Part shown: piece after piece, positions 1 to 9,628 of the stretch
How the letters are laid out: each line of letters begins with the position of its first letter
Position numbering within the stretch: position 1 is the stretch's first letter
From: Lysobacter antibioticus
GTDB lineage: Bacteria; Pseudomonadota; Gammaproteobacteria; Xanthomonadales; Xanthomonadaceae
Length of the DNA stretch: 64,000 nucleotides
Assembly (NCBI RefSeq): GCF_001442535.1
Contig: NZ_CP013141.1
Span: 3,822,943 to 3,886,942 of the forward strand
Reading direction: 5' to 3'
Position numbers and translations under genes: made by a program
The notes under the pieces: generated by a model
What the model saw: only the letters and a program-made list of their open reading frames with translations
What the model was told of the DNA's origin: nothing
The model's database searches: none

Positions 1-2280
1 GACCAGCTTGATGCGCACCGGCGACGTCGCTCGTTGCACCGCGGCGATGAATTCGGTCAAACCGCTGATGTCGCGACCTTGTTGGTTCGCCGGCCGGCCG
101 ACCCAGGCCAGTACCGGCACGGCGTCCTCGTTCGGCGGCGCCGGCGCGGCCTCGCTCCAGCCGACCGGCCGCACGATCCACTGTCGCTTCGACAGATCGA
201 TGCCGCTCGCGGCCAGGATCGCCTGCTGATCGGGATGGGCAAGCACGAGGCCGCCGCAGCGGGCGACCTCGGCACGCGCGCCGCCGCGCCGATAAGCCTC
301 GGCGCCGCTCATGTCGTGCAACTGCACCACGCTGCGCATCGGGTCGGGGCTGCGCGCGGCTTCGCGGGCGCGCAGGAATATCCAGGCCTCGGCCTGGGGC
401 AAGGGCTTTTGTGTGGCGGCGACGCGATAGCCGGGCGGCGCGGCCGCGGCGAGAGCTTGCTTCCAATGCTCGAACAGCCAGCCCTTGTTCTCGGCGACGA
501 CGTTGAGGGTCGGCAACGAGGGTGCCGGCATCGGCGCGGCTTTGCGAGCGGCGGAGCGGGGCAGGACGCGCGGAATCACCGTGCCGGTCGGCGCCAGCGG
601 CCGTTCGCGCAGGGCCAGTTCGAGCAGACCGGCGACGCGCTGCGGGTCGGCGGCTTCGCCCAGGCTGCATTGGTGCGCGATCAGATGCTGCGCATAGGCG
701 CGGCGACAGGCGATGCCGTCGGCGCTGGCCGCGCTTTCGGCGAGCAGCGCCCAATCGCGCGGCGCTTCGGTGAGGAAGGGTTTGATCGCGCCGCTGCGCG
801 GCCAGACGTTGCGGCCCAGCACGATCGCCGGCACGTTCCAGAGCAGGCCGTCGTGGGCGACGTTGCTGTTGAGGGTGAGGATGCCACAGCAGGCGCCGCT
901 GCGCAGCATCTCGTGGATGTTGCCGCGGGTCTGCGGCCACAACAGGTCGTGCTTGCGGCGCAGTTGCAGGCGCAGATGACGATTGCGGGTGCGCGCGTCG
1001 GCCGGGTGTTGCTTGAAGATCACCGGCCACGGTGGGTCGAGCCGGCTGACGTGATCGATCAGGGCCTGCATGGTCCGCAGCGACGAAGGCGCATGACGGA
1101 TGATGTTGGTGTCCGACTCGATCTGCAGCGGCACCAGCAGGAACTGCGGTGGCAGGTCGATGCGGTGTTCGCGGTTGGCCTGCATGTACTGGTAATAGCC
1201 GCTGAAACCGGTCGACTTGATCGCCGCGAGCCGTTGCTCGAGTGCGGCGTCCTGCTCGGCGCTCAAGGGCTGCCCATCCCAGACGAAGGGCGCGGCATGC
1301 GAATCGGCATTGATGCCGCGCGGACTGATCTGGTAGTCGGCGCGCGGCAGCCAACCGTGCTCGCAGAACAAGGCCGGGCCCAACAGGCTGTGGCCGCGTC
1401 CGTTCCAGACGATCGACAGCACGCGCGGATTGCGCGCGGTCGCACGCGGATCGCGGCTGACGGTATGGCCGAGCGCGGCGACCGAAACGGCGAGGGTCTC
1501 GAACAGATCGCCGACCAGGCCGGCGGTGCGTCTTTCGATCGCGACTTTCATGGCGGGGTTCCTTGCGGGCGCGCGGGGTCTGGCGGATGTCGGCCGCGGG
1601 ATCGGTGTCGTGGTCGGTGCGGGCAGACGGTGCAGGGTGGCGGGATCGCGGCTCCACTCGCCCTGCGCGTCGATCTGCGCTCGCGGCAACGAGTTCAGCC
1701 GGCTGATCGAGCTGAGATTGAGCAGTTCGATGCCGCGCCGCCCGAGCGCCGCGGCCAATTTGCCGTACTGGCCGTCGATTTCCTTGAGCCGGGCGGCGAG
1801 GGCATGACGGCCGGTCGCGGCGAAGAAATGATCGTCGGTGAAGTCCACGCCGATCAGGCCGATCCGCCGCGCCCCCATGTAGGCGGCCAGGCAGACCGCG
1901 ACATAGGGCGAGTTCTGGGTGTAATGCAGCGCATCGTCGGCGCCGGTCTCGGTGCCGGCGTACTGGCCGAGCCGGAACCGCACCACCGGCGGCCGCACCC
2001 GCCCGAGTTCGAGCTGGGTGAATAGCGCCTGCGCATTGGACTGCTCGACGTAGCCGAAGCGGTCGTGCTTGAACTGTTGGCGCGGATTGAGCACGACCAG
2101 ATAGGTCGGGTCGAACAGCCGGCCGACGTCGTTGACGCCGATGCTGACGAAGCGCTGCGGCTGCGGCAGGTGCAGCAGAGAGGGGCCGCAGCCGCAGACG
2201 ACGATGTCGGCGCCGTCGTGGCGCGAACGGTAGGCATCGAGACGGACGCCTATGCAGGCTTTGGCGGCAAGGGGCTTCAT
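1..2280 (-). CDS. Multidomain capsule/LPS-type glycosyltransferase, 3' end outside window
   Basis: The frame is open from an ATG at 2280 to the left edge (at least 760 residues). Three segments can be read. Residues about 20-160 begin with a GCGPSL nucleotide-binding-like loop, resembling the DUF115/MptE-like fold of polysaccharide enzymes. Residues about 215-460 resemble KpsS/KpsC-type capsule synthesis proteins, with FKQHPADARTR and later LTLNSNVAHDGLLWNVPAIV. From about residue 560 there is a GT4-like start (VRPVGW, LAWVGRP) that is cut by the window. The start overlaps the stop of the preceding CIS gene as ATGA, so the two are probably translationally coupled and co-transcribed. A role in glycosylating the injection particle or a surface polysaccharide is inference; donor and acceptor cannot be read. 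No signal peptide is visible, so it is probably cytoplasmic. Confidence 0.7.
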   Translation of the reverse strand, partial: MKPLAAKACIGVRLDAYRSRHDGADIVVCGCGPSLLHLPQPQRFVSIGVNDVGRLFDPTYLVVLNPRQQFKHDRFGYVEQSNAQALFTQLELGRVRPPVVRFRLGQYAGTETGADDALHYTQNSPYVAVCLAAYMGARRIGLIGVDFTDDHFFAATGRHALAARLKEIDGQYGKLAAALGRRGIELLNLSSISRLNSLPRAQIDAQGEWSRDPATLHRLPAPTTTPIPRPTSARPRAPARNPAMKVAIERRTAGLVGDLFETLAVSVAALGHTVSRDPRATARNPRVLSIVWNGRGHSLLGPALFCEHGWLPRADYQISPRGINADSHAAPFVWDGQPLSAEQDAALEQRLAAIKSTGFSGYYQYMQANREHRIDLPPQFLLVPLQIESDTNIIRHAPSSLRTMQALIDHVSRLDPPWPVIFKQHPADARTRNRHLRLQLRRKHDLLWPQTRGNIHEMLRSGACCGILTLNSNVAHDGLLWNVPAIVLGRNVWPRSGAIKPFLTEAPRDWALLAESAASADGIACRRAYAQHLIAHQCSLGEAADPQRVAGLLELALRERPLAPTGTVIPRVLPRSAARKAAPMPAPSLPTLNVVAENKGWLFEHWKQALAAAAPPGYRVAATQKPLPQAEAWIFLRAREAARSPDPMRSVVQLHDMSGAEAYRRGGARAEVARCGGLVLAHPDQQAILAASGIDLSKRQWIVRPVGWSEAAPAPPNEDAVPVLAWVGRPANQQGRDISGLTEFIAAVQRATSPVRIKLV

Positions 2281-5200
2281 CCGGCCACCACCCACACGAC
2301 GGTGACGTTCTTGGCGCCCTTGTCGCGCAGCACGCCGACCAGATAGTCCTTGGTGTCGTCGGTCGGTTCGCGCGGAGCGATGAAGTAGTAAGTGATGGGC
2401 GTATCGGGTCCGTACTTGGCGAGCAGATTGGTCACCGTCTTGAAGTACTGGTCGATCTTGTGCATCGCGAACTTGTCGGGCTTGCCGGTCGCGTCGGTCT
2501 TGTGGAAGTCCTCGACTACGGTGAATTCGAACAAGATGACTTGGGCCACCGCCTTCGGTGTTCCCGGCGGGGTCAAAATTTCTGCGGTCGCATCGGGTCG
2601 GTTGTCGAAGGGCTCCCCAGCGACCAGATTCTTTTCGTAGTTCAAACGTGCTTCATATTGAGCAGACGACATCTTGCTGAACTGATCCTTGGGCACGATG
2701 ACCGCGCCGACGCGCTTCTCGATCTTGATCAACATCAGTTTGTCGACGAATTTCTTCGCCGCGGCTGCCCATTTCTTGCCTCTGTCCACGGCGGCCGTTT
2801 TGGCGCGGCTTAGGAGTCCCTTGACGTTCGGATCCTTGACGTTGACCTTGACGATCTTGAGAACGCCCGATCCCTTGTGAGCGCCCTTGTGCTCCCGCTT
2901 CGGGCTCGCGACATAGGCATAGTTCCAGTTTTCCTTGTCGTCCACTACGGTCAGGGATTTGAGGATCTTGTGCGCCCCCTTGACCTTGGCGGCGACGGCC
3001 TTGGCGTCCTTCTCTTCGATACGCTGTTTCTTGCTGCGTGCCTGGGTCTCGCTGGTGAGCATCTTGAGCGCGGCGGCGACGGCCTTCTTGTGCTCCTCGC
3101 TGCCTTCGGCCGGGGGTTCGCCCTTCTTCCCGGTCAGCTTCCCGAACAGCTTCTTGATGTAGGCGACCGCCTTCTTGATCGCCTTGTCGATGGCCTGGTC
3201 GACCTTGGTCTGGACCTTGGTGATGAAGCCCTTGATCTTGGCGCTGATGCCGCCCAGGCCGATCAACGCGGCGAGGAAGCCGATCAGGATCGGCACGGCG
3301 TTGCCGAGGGCTTGTTCGACCTTGCTGATCGCGCCGCCGATCGAGCCGGTGGCGATGGCGTGGATCGAGTTGATGACCGACTCGACGAATTCCATGATCT
3401 GCGCGGCGCGCTCGACCACGAACATCACCACGTTGACGATCATCATGATCGCCTGGATGATCGCGCCGGCCGGGTTGAACATCGACACGACCTTGGCCAC
3501 CGCCTTCTTGACGATGGTGGTGACGATCCAGTCCTGGATCGCGCCGATCACCATGTCCTTGAGGTTGGACAGGTCGCCCTTGATCTGCTCCCACAGCGCG
3601 GCCGGGCCGCCGCCGATCAGGGTCTGCAGATAGCTCACCAGCTTCTCGATCACCGCCACCGCGGTCGGGCCGAGCAGCTTGACCGCCTTGGCTCGCATGC
3701 GGTCGTAGGTGATGCCCAGCACGCCAAGCACCATCTTCAGGATCGACACTACCGTCAGGTCGCTCGGTATCTCGATGCCGGTGCCGGCCAACGCGCCGAA
3801 CAGCCACTTGATGAAACCGCGCTTGAGGTGGCCGAGGATATTGCCGGCGAAGGCCGAGAAGCCGCCCTTGACCGCCGAAATCAGGTTGGACAGGAAGCCG
3901 CCCGGGTTGTCGAGGATCAGGTCGATGGTGTCCGCGCCCTTGCGCAGGATGGCCATGAGCTTGTCCTTGAATTCCATCAGCGCCTTGGCGACCTCGGCGA
4001 TCTTCTCCTTGGCCTGAGTGACCAGGCCCTTGTTGGAATCCTGGATCGCCTTGAGCGCTTCGTCGGCCTTGTCGAAGGCTTCCTTGTACTTCTGCGCCAG
4101 GCCTTCGGCCAGCGCCTGCTTCTTGTCCTCGATGCCGGACTTGAGTTCGTTGAACTTGTCGGCGTACTCGGCGGTGAGCTGGGCGCCGCGAGCGCGCACG
4201 CCCGGCGACAGCGCCGCCTGCGCGGTGGCGATCTTGGCCTGGGCCTGGGCGACGTCGTTCTTGGCCGCAGCCAGCTCGCGTTCGACCAGGTTGGCGACCT
4301 TGACCGCCAGCGCGTCCATCGCCGCGGTGAACAGATTGCGCCCGGCCTCGTAGAAGCGGTTGACCTCCGGCGGCAGGTCGAGAATCTGGTCCTTGATCCA
4401 CAGCAGCGAGCCGCCGGGCATCAGCAGATAGCGTTTGAGTTTGTAATCGAACAGTGCGTCTTCGACATAACTCTTCATGCGCGCCAGGGCGGCGTCGGTG
4501 CCCTGGTCGAAGATCGTGTTGACCGAGGTCTCCAGGTTCTCCAGACGCTTGTCGACCGCGGCCTTGGCGGTGTTGAAGGTGGCGACGACGAAATTGCTGA
4601 ACTTGCTCAGTTCCAGCTCTTCGCGCGCCTTCTGCTGTTCCTGCTTCGACAGCACCTTGGTCTTGCTGCCGCCCTTGACCGAGAGCAGGCTGCTGACGCC
4701 CTTGCCGGCGACCGCCTTGGCCTGGCCGGTGGCCTTGGCCAGGGTCGCGCCTTCCTTGCCTCGGTACCTGCCGGGCCCGGCATCGGAATCCTTCTGCACC
4801 GCTTTCTCGGCGGTCATCACCGCCGAAAAGCGCGGGTCGCTTGCGTTCTTCAGGCGGGTGTCGGTCTGCTTGGTGGCCTTCTTGGCATCGGCGACTTCGG
4901 TCTTGCCTTCTTCCAGCGAGATTTCGGCGGCGGGTTTCGGCGCCGGCATCGCCGCGGCGGCGTCGACCTGCGGCGGCGGCACGCCGGGCTCGGGCGGAAT
5001 CGGCGTGACCGGCTTGGCCGGGACGCCGGCTTCCGACGGCGGCGCGTTCGAGGTCTGCTGCAGGTCGCCGGTGGCGGCCTGTTTCTGGTTGCCGACTTCG
5101 CCCTTGAGCGAGCCTTTGATCTCGTTGCCCGTGCCGCCCTTCATGAACTTCTCGGTGTCGCCGAGCGTCTTGGGCATGACCTTGGCGATTTCGGCGCGCA

Positions 5201-5453
5201 GGATCGACAGGAAACTCGCGGTCTCCGGTTTCGGCGTCTCGGCCTCTTCGAGCTGGTCGACCTGCTTGGCGCGCGCGCCCGCGGCCTTCTCGTTGGCCGG
5301 GCCCTTGGCGGCCTTGCCGGATTCGTCGGACTTGCGCGACGGCGGCGGATGTTGCTTGAGCTTGCGGCTGTCGGCGTTGAGTTTGTCGACCACGCGCTTG
5401 TAGCGCGGGTCGTTGCGCGGGTTGGCCCGTTTGGCGACGCGCGCGACGGCCAT
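2277..5453 (-). CDS. eCIS-associated large cargo/toxin-like protein
   Basis: A 1058-aa protein starting MAVARVAKRAN; this ATG lies just past the ATPase stop (stop 5456-5458, start 5453). Residues 1-250 are Lys/Pro/Ala-rich and low complexity. Residues about 330-780 form a helical core (LPPEVNRFYEAGRNLFTAA, coiled coil, then hydrophobic helices including GGFLSNLISAVKGGF and VPILIGFLAALIGLGGISAK). I recognise this core from large proteins encoded in eCIS loci, often beside a DUF4157 domain; DUF4157 itself is not visible here. The last 250 residues are different in character, Lys-rich then VILFEFTVVEDF and ITYYFIAP, like a variable effector tip. A nuclease-like fold is possible, but no canonical PD-(D/E)xK set is seen. 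Likely a particle-loaded effector; a structural role is the alternative. Its stop overlaps the glycosyltransferase start. Confidence 0.6.
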   Translation of the reverse strand: MAVARVAKRANPRNDPRYKRVVDKLNADSRKLKQHPPPSRKSDESGKAAKGPANEKAAGARAKQVDQLEEAETPKPETASFLSILRAEIAKVMPKTLGDTEKFMKGGTGNEIKGSLKGEVGNQKQAATGDLQQTSNAPPSEAGVPAKPVTPIPPEPGVPPPQVDAAAAMPAPKPAAEISLEEGKTEVADAKKATKQTDTRLKNASDPRFSAVMTAEKAVQKDSDAGPGRYRGKEGATLAKATGQAKAVAGKGVSSLLSVKGGSKTKVLSKQEQQKAREELELSKFSNFVVATFNTAKAAVDKRLENLETSVNTIFDQGTDAALARMKSYVEDALFDYKLKRYLLMPGGSLLWIKDQILDLPPEVNRFYEAGRNLFTAAMDALAVKVANLVERELAAAKNDVAQAQAKIATAQAALSPGVRARGAQLTAEYADKFNELKSGIEDKKQALAEGLAQKYKEAFDKADEALKAIQDSNKGLVTQAKEKIAEVAKALMEFKDKLMAILRKGADTIDLILDNPGGFLSNLISAVKGGFSAFAGNILGHLKRGFIKWLFGALAGTGIEIPSDLTVVSILKMVLGVLGITYDRMRAKAVKLLGPTAVAVIEKLVSYLQTLIGGGPAALWEQIKGDLSNLKDMVIGAIQDWIVTTIVKKAVAKVVSMFNPAGAIIQAIMMIVNVVMFVVERAAQIMEFVESVINSIHAIATGSIGGAISKVEQALGNAVPILIGFLAALIGLGGISAKIKGFITKVQTKVDQAIDKAIKKAVAYIKKLFGKLTGKKGEPPAEGSEEHKKAVAAALKMLTSETQARSKKQRIEEKDAKAVAAKVKGAHKILKSLTVVDDKENWNYAYVASPKREHKGAHKGSGVLKIVKVNVKDPNVKGLLSRAKTAAVDRGKKWAAAAKKFVDKLMLIKIEKRVGAVIVPKDQFSKMSSAQYEARLNYEKNLVAGEPFDNRPDATAEILTPPGTPKAVAQVILFEFTVVEDFHKTDATGKPDKFAMHKIDQYFKTVTNLLAKYGPDTPITYYFIAPREPTDDTKDYLVGVLRDKGAKNVTVVWVVAG

Positions 5454-5455
5454 GG

Positions 5456-7525
5456 TCAGTGTCCGGGACCGCCGCGCGGCGGATCGAGCGCGCGCATCGG
5501 GCAGTTCGCGCCGATCTTGCGGTATTCGCGGGTCAGCGCCGCCTGCAGGTGCACCGCGGCGATGGCGTTGCCGCTCTGCAGGGCGAGCAGGCGCGCGTGC
5601 ATGACCACGTTGCGCCACTGGCCGCCGCTTAGCGCGCAGCGGCTGGCGGCGTCCTGCAACCAGCTTTCGTCGCAGGCGTCGCTGCCCAGGTGCAAGCGCA
5701 GGATCTCGTAGCGTCGCCAGGCATCCGGGGCGCGGAAGTTCACCACCACGTCCATGCGCCGTGCGAAGGCGCGGTCGATGCGGTCGGCGGCATTGCTGGT
5801 GACCAGCAGGATGCCTTCGAAGGACTCGATGCGCTGCAGCAGGAAATTGGTCTCGAGGTTGGCGTAGCGGTCGTGCGAGGAGCCGACCTCGGTGCGGTTG
5901 GCCATCAGCGCATCGCCTTCGTCGAGCAGCAGCACCACGTCGAGTTCTTCCGCCGCGCTCAAGGCATGGTCGAGGTTCTTCTCGGTTTCGCCAAGGTATT
6001 TGTTGACCGTGGCCGACAGGTCGATGCGATAGACGTCCTTGCCGAGCTCGGCCGCCAGCAGGCGCGCGGCCAGGGTCTTGCCGGTGCCGCTGGCGCCGGC
6101 GAACAGGGCGCGCACGCCGACCCCGTGCATCGCCACCTCGGCCGACCCGCTTGCGAGCGGTTCGCGCCAACGGCAGCGCGTCGCCAGTGCGTCGATCTCT
6201 TCGCGGGTGGCGTCGTCGACGATCAGGTCGTCGAGCGAGCCGGCCGCTTGCAGGCGCGTGGCCAGAGTTTCCAGGCGCGCGGTCTGCAGGCTGCGGCAGG
6301 CGCGGCGCAGGTCGTCGTGTTGCGGACGCTCGCGCTGGGCGAGGCGTGCGAACGCGTTCGCCGCCGCCGCGACCTGGCGCACGTGGCCGCTGGACAGGCG
6401 CATGCGCCCGGACAGGTCGGCCAGGGTCTCGACCGATTGCTCGGGCAGGCAGCACGACCAATGGCGTTGCCGTTGCGCCGGGCCGGGCAGCGGCAGTTCG
6501 ATGTCGAGCATCGGCCGGCGGTCTTCGCAGGCCCACGCGCCGTGACGGCCGGTGACCACGAACAAGGGCGTGTCGACCAGCGGCAGCGGTGCCAGGCGCC
6601 GGGTTTCGCCGGGCGAGGAATCGGCTTCGACGACCGGCAGCGCGTCGAGCATCGCCGCCAGGGTGCCGAACAGACGCCAGCGCGTTTCGTCTTCGAACAC
6701 CGCTTCGCTGGCGATCAGCAGGTCTTTGTCGAGGGCGTGGGCGAGTGCGCCGGCGAGGGTCTTGCGGCCGTTGTGGATCGGGCCGCGGATCAACAGCGCC
6801 GGTGCGCTCGCGCCGGTGCGCAGGGCGTCGAGGATGGCCTGGCCGTCGAGGGTGGCGACCGGGGCGATGTAGTCGCTCAACTGCGGCAGTTGCGCGTGGG
6901 CGACATGGCGCAGCCAGCGCGTCGAACTGAGTTCGCCGCGCAGGCCGTCCCACACCGCCAGGGTCACGCTCGGGGTCCAGTCCGGACGCGGCGCTTCCGG
7001 ATTGGACAACTGCACCAGGCCGTGTTCGATCAGACTTTGCAGCGACTTGCGCACTTGGTCGATGCGGTCGTCGCCGTCGCCGCGGTCGCGCCACCAGGCC
7101 ATCAGCAGGCCGAAGCTCGGCCGGTTGTCGCGCCGCTGCGCCTGCTCGAACACCAGGCCGAAACGCGGGTCTTCCTCGATCAGGCCGACCGCCAGCAGCA
7201 GCTCGACGTCGAGCGGGTTCAAGCCGGCGCGGCGCAGGGCCAACAACGGCAAGCGCTGCGCCTGCGCTTCGGCGCGGCCTTCCCATTCGCTCAAGGCGGC
7301 TTTCCAGCGGTTCGACAAGGACGGGCCGGCGGCGATTTCGCGCTCGATCTCTTCGAGGTAATCGGCGAGGAAGGGGTAGGCCTGCACGGCGTCGTCGATG
7401 TCGCCGTCGGTGCAAGCCTCGGCGATGCTCGCGATCACCCCGTACAGCGCCAGCTTGAGGTGTGCCGGCGCGGTGAACGGCGTTTCGGCGAAGGCGATGG
7501 CGCTCGGAGCGAGGAAGGCGTTCAT
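5456..7525 (-). CDS. eCIS AAA+ ATPase (Afp15/Pvc15-like)
   Basis: A 689-aa protein with two AAA-like halves. The N-terminal half has a P-loop-like stretch (GPIHNGRKT, about 248-256). The C-terminal half is the complete AAA+ module: Walker A GASGTGKT (477-484), Walker B VVLLLDEGDAL (about 530-540), sensor LLVTSNAADRID and the arginine-rich FARRMDVVV. eCIS clusters almost always carry one such ATPase. In Afp and PVC it is thought to help assembly or cargo loading and is not needed for contraction energy. It follows the tape-measure-like gene, as Afp15 follows Afp14, and the two are separated by under 10 bases. Assignment as the CIS ATPase is firm; its exact job is not. Confidence 0.88.
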   Translation of the reverse strand: MNAFLAPSAIAFAETPFTAPAHLKLALYGVIASIAEACTDGDIDDAVQAYPFLADYLEEIEREIAAGPSLSNRWKAALSEWEGRAEAQAQRLPLLALRRAGLNPLDVELLLAVGLIEEDPRFGLVFEQAQRRDNRPSFGLLMAWWRDRGDGDDRIDQVRKSLQSLIEHGLVQLSNPEAPRPDWTPSVTLAVWDGLRGELSSTRWLRHVAHAQLPQLSDYIAPVATLDGQAILDALRTGASAPALLIRGPIHNGRKTLAGALAHALDKDLLIASEAVFEDETRWRLFGTLAAMLDALPVVEADSSPGETRRLAPLPLVDTPLFVVTGRHGAWACEDRRPMLDIELPLPGPAQRQRHWSCCLPEQSVETLADLSGRMRLSSGHVRQVAAAANAFARLAQRERPQHDDLRRACRSLQTARLETLATRLQAAGSLDDLIVDDATREEIDALATRCRWREPLASGSAEVAMHGVGVRALFAGASGTGKTLAARLLAAELGKDVYRIDLSATVNKYLGETEKNLDHALSAAEELDVVLLLDEGDALMANRTEVGSSHDRYANLETNFLLQRIESFEGILLVTSNAADRIDRAFARRMDVVVNFRAPDAWRRYEILRLHLGSDACDESWLQDAASRCALSGGQWRNVVMHARLLALQSGNAIAAVHLQAALTREYRKIGANCPMRALDPPRGGPGH

Positions 7526-7534
7526 GCGCGGCCC

Positions 7535-9604
7535 TCAGACGAATCGGAACCGGACGCTGCGGCCGGCGGCCGGAATCCAGCCGGGATCGCGGTCGAGCCC
7601 GGCCAGGCGCAGACATAAGGGCAGCGTATCCAGCGACAGGCGCACCTCGACGTCGACCAGGTTGCAATGCAGTTGCGCTCGATGACGACAGACGAGGGTG
7701 GGGATATCGCCGTGGTCGACGGCGAGCGCGCGCGCCAGGCGCGCTTCCAGGTAGCTGAGCAGGTAATGCAGCCAGCGGCGGTTGCGTTGGCGCGGCGAGG
7801 GCGGCGGCAGGTCCGGCATGCGAACGAGCCTGGCCGCCTCCAGCCCAGCGCATTCCGCGCACCAGTCGGCGGCCTGCGCGGCCGGAGTCGATGCGGTGCG
7901 ACGCGGCAAATCGGCGAGCACGAAGCCCTGCGGGTGCCACAGCCGCAAGCGTCGCGTACCGGCGTGGTAGGCGACCGTGTCGACCGCATCCCAAGGCTGC
8001 AGCCACGCCTCGTCGATGGTCCAGTCGAGCGGTGCGACGAAGTCGTATGCGGGCGCTTGCTGCGGTTCGCGGCCGGCCAGGTCGGCCAACAGCCGCCACA
8101 GCGGGTCGCGGCGAAATTCCGCGCCGAACCAGGCCTCGCCGATCAGCGCCAGCCAGTTCCATGGCGACAAGGCCAGGCCGCGCGCACGCGGCATGCTGAA
8201 ATCGCCGTACAACTCCAGCGCCAAGGCGGCGTTGAGCAGGTACAGCAGACCGCCGTAGTCGCTGTCGACCTGCATGCCGCCAGTGTTGAAGGTCGTCTGC
8301 GGCGTGGTCCCGGGCGGTGCCGGTTCGACGTCGCTGGCGGCCTCGAGTCGAGCAGGCTCCGTGGCGGTCGCAGGTGCGAGCGTTTCGCTCGCGGCCGCCG
8401 CATTCGCGATCACGAAGGCCGTGTGGTCGGTACCGGCCACGGATTGCGCTGCAACCAGCGCTGGCGACAGCTTGCGTTTGCCGCGCTCGGCTGCCGGTTC
8501 GTTGTTCGGCGGCGTCGATGAATCGCACATGGGCGGCGTCGGTGCATCCGATACGATGCGCGCGGCGTCCGCGGTCGCGGCTGGGATGGCGCGCACGGAC
8601 GATGCGATCGTTGCGCCCGTAGCCGTCGGTGCAGCGAGCGGGGTCGTGGCGCCGGGTTGCGAGTTCGACGCGGCTGTTGAGTGCGGCGCCGGCAACAGCG
8701 ACTTCATCGGCGCCGCCGCCGTGCGCGATTGCGTCCACCTCGTTACCGCATCGGCGAAGGACGCGCTGCGCAGCCAGCCCGGTTCGCGCAGCGCGGCCAG
8801 GGCGAAGGCGAGCAGGCGCAGTGTGGTCGGCCGCAGTGCTGCGTTGCGCAGTTCGGGTAGCGCGGCGAGCAGGCGGGTGTCGTCGCGACGCGATGCCGGC
8901 GTGCGGCTGCTTGCGTCTGGCTCGGACCGAACGCCTGCATCGGCCCCGGGCGGACGATGCGATGCCTCGGACGGATCCGAAGCGACGCTCGTCAGGACGG
9001 CTGCGGCCTTCGCAGACTCGGGGGTGGCAGCGAACGCCAGGGCGAGCGGTGCGTCGTAATCCCGTGCCAGCGCCGTCAGGGCGCGCCTCGCATCGCCGTC
9101 GTGCAAGCGCGACAGCCAGGCCGCGGCGTCGCCGTTGGGTGCCAGCAGATTCAGCGTGGTCGCCACCTGTTGGCCGTGGCCGAGTAACTGCTCGCGCAGC
9201 CACTCGTCGACCGCGGCTCGGCCCAGCACGGTGCGCCACCACCAACGCTGCGAGACGTGGCCGCGCAACCAGTCCCGGATCAGGCAGGCGGCCAGTTCGC
9301 CTTCGTCGAACCAGACCGCGTCGGCGCTTGCCGCGCCGTCGTCGCGCCAAGGGCGTTTCGCGTAGCGTTGCTGCTCGCGCAGGGCTTGCGCCACGCGCGG
9401 GCCGAAGGCGGCCATGGAATGAGGCCCGGTCTGCAGCTTGCGCACCAGCAACAGTGCGTTCGGCGGCAGCTCGCTCAGGCTCCAATCGACCGCGGCCAAA
9501 GCCCGCTCCAGGCCCTGCCGGGCCCGCAGCGTGTCGCGCTCCGCACTGCGCAGCCTGACGCTGCGCAGTTGGTTCGAATCGCATCGCGAGTCGATTCGGA
9601 GCAT
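7535..9604 (-). CDS. Probable CIS tape-measure-family protein (Afp14-position)
   Basis: A 689-aa protein directly upstream of the AAA+ ATPase, the position of Afp14/Pvc14. The N-terminus (LERALAAVDWSLSELPPNAL) and the central GGLLYLLNAALALELYGDF resemble segments seen in proteins annotated as contractile injection system tape measure. Residues about 215-455 are a long Ala/Pro/Thr/Ser-rich low-complexity linker. The ends look folded and Trp/Leu-rich. There is no signal peptide or clear membrane helix. In the known family this protein occupies the tube lumen and sets particle length, but a true tape measure is usually more helical than this one. A chaperone or assembly role is the alternative. 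The start at 9604 is the first ATG after the VWA gene stop (9629). Confidence 0.5.
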   Translation of the reverse strand: MLRIDSRCDSNQLRSVRLRSAERDTLRARQGLERALAAVDWSLSELPPNALLLVRKLQTGPHSMAAFGPRVAQALREQQRYAKRPWRDDGAASADAVWFDEGELAACLIRDWLRGHVSQRWWWRTVLGRAAVDEWLREQLLGHGQQVATTLNLLAPNGDAAAWLSRLHDGDARRALTALARDYDAPLALAFAATPESAKAAAVLTSVASDPSEASHRPPGADAGVRSEPDASSRTPASRRDDTRLLAALPELRNAALRPTTLRLLAFALAALREPGWLRSASFADAVTRWTQSRTAAAPMKSLLPAPHSTAASNSQPGATTPLAAPTATGATIASSVRAIPAATADAARIVSDAPTPPMCDSSTPPNNEPAAERGKRKLSPALVAAQSVAGTDHTAFVIANAAAASETLAPATATEPARLEAASDVEPAPPGTTPQTTFNTGGMQVDSDYGGLLYLLNAALALELYGDFSMPRARGLALSPWNWLALIGEAWFGAEFRRDPLWRLLADLAGREPQQAPAYDFVAPLDWTIDEAWLQPWDAVDTVAYHAGTRRLRLWHPQGFVLADLPRRTASTPAAQAADWCAECAGLEAARLVRMPDLPPPSPRQRNRRWLHYLLSYLEARLARALAVDHGDIPTLVCRHRAQLHCNLVDVEVRLSLDTLPLCLRLAGLDRDPGWIPAAGRSVRFRFV

Positions 9605-9628
9605 GCGGGCCTCGGCGGGTCGCGGCGT

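Noticed and set aside
34..2025. 663-aa plus-strand ORF
   Set aside because: It is antisense to a continuous minus-strand frame with recognisable GCGPSL and KpsS-like motifs; its own translation is Arg/Gly/Ala-rich without domains.
2277..2900. PD-(D/E)xK nuclease domain at the effector C-terminus
   Set aside because: Strand pattern is suggestive (VILFEFTVVEDF, ITYYFIAP) but the catalytic D...ExK set is not seen, so it was not called.
2877..5711. 944-aa plus-strand ORF
   Set aside because: Mirror of the effector-like gene; the Asp/Leu/Arg-rich translation is a by-product of high GC.
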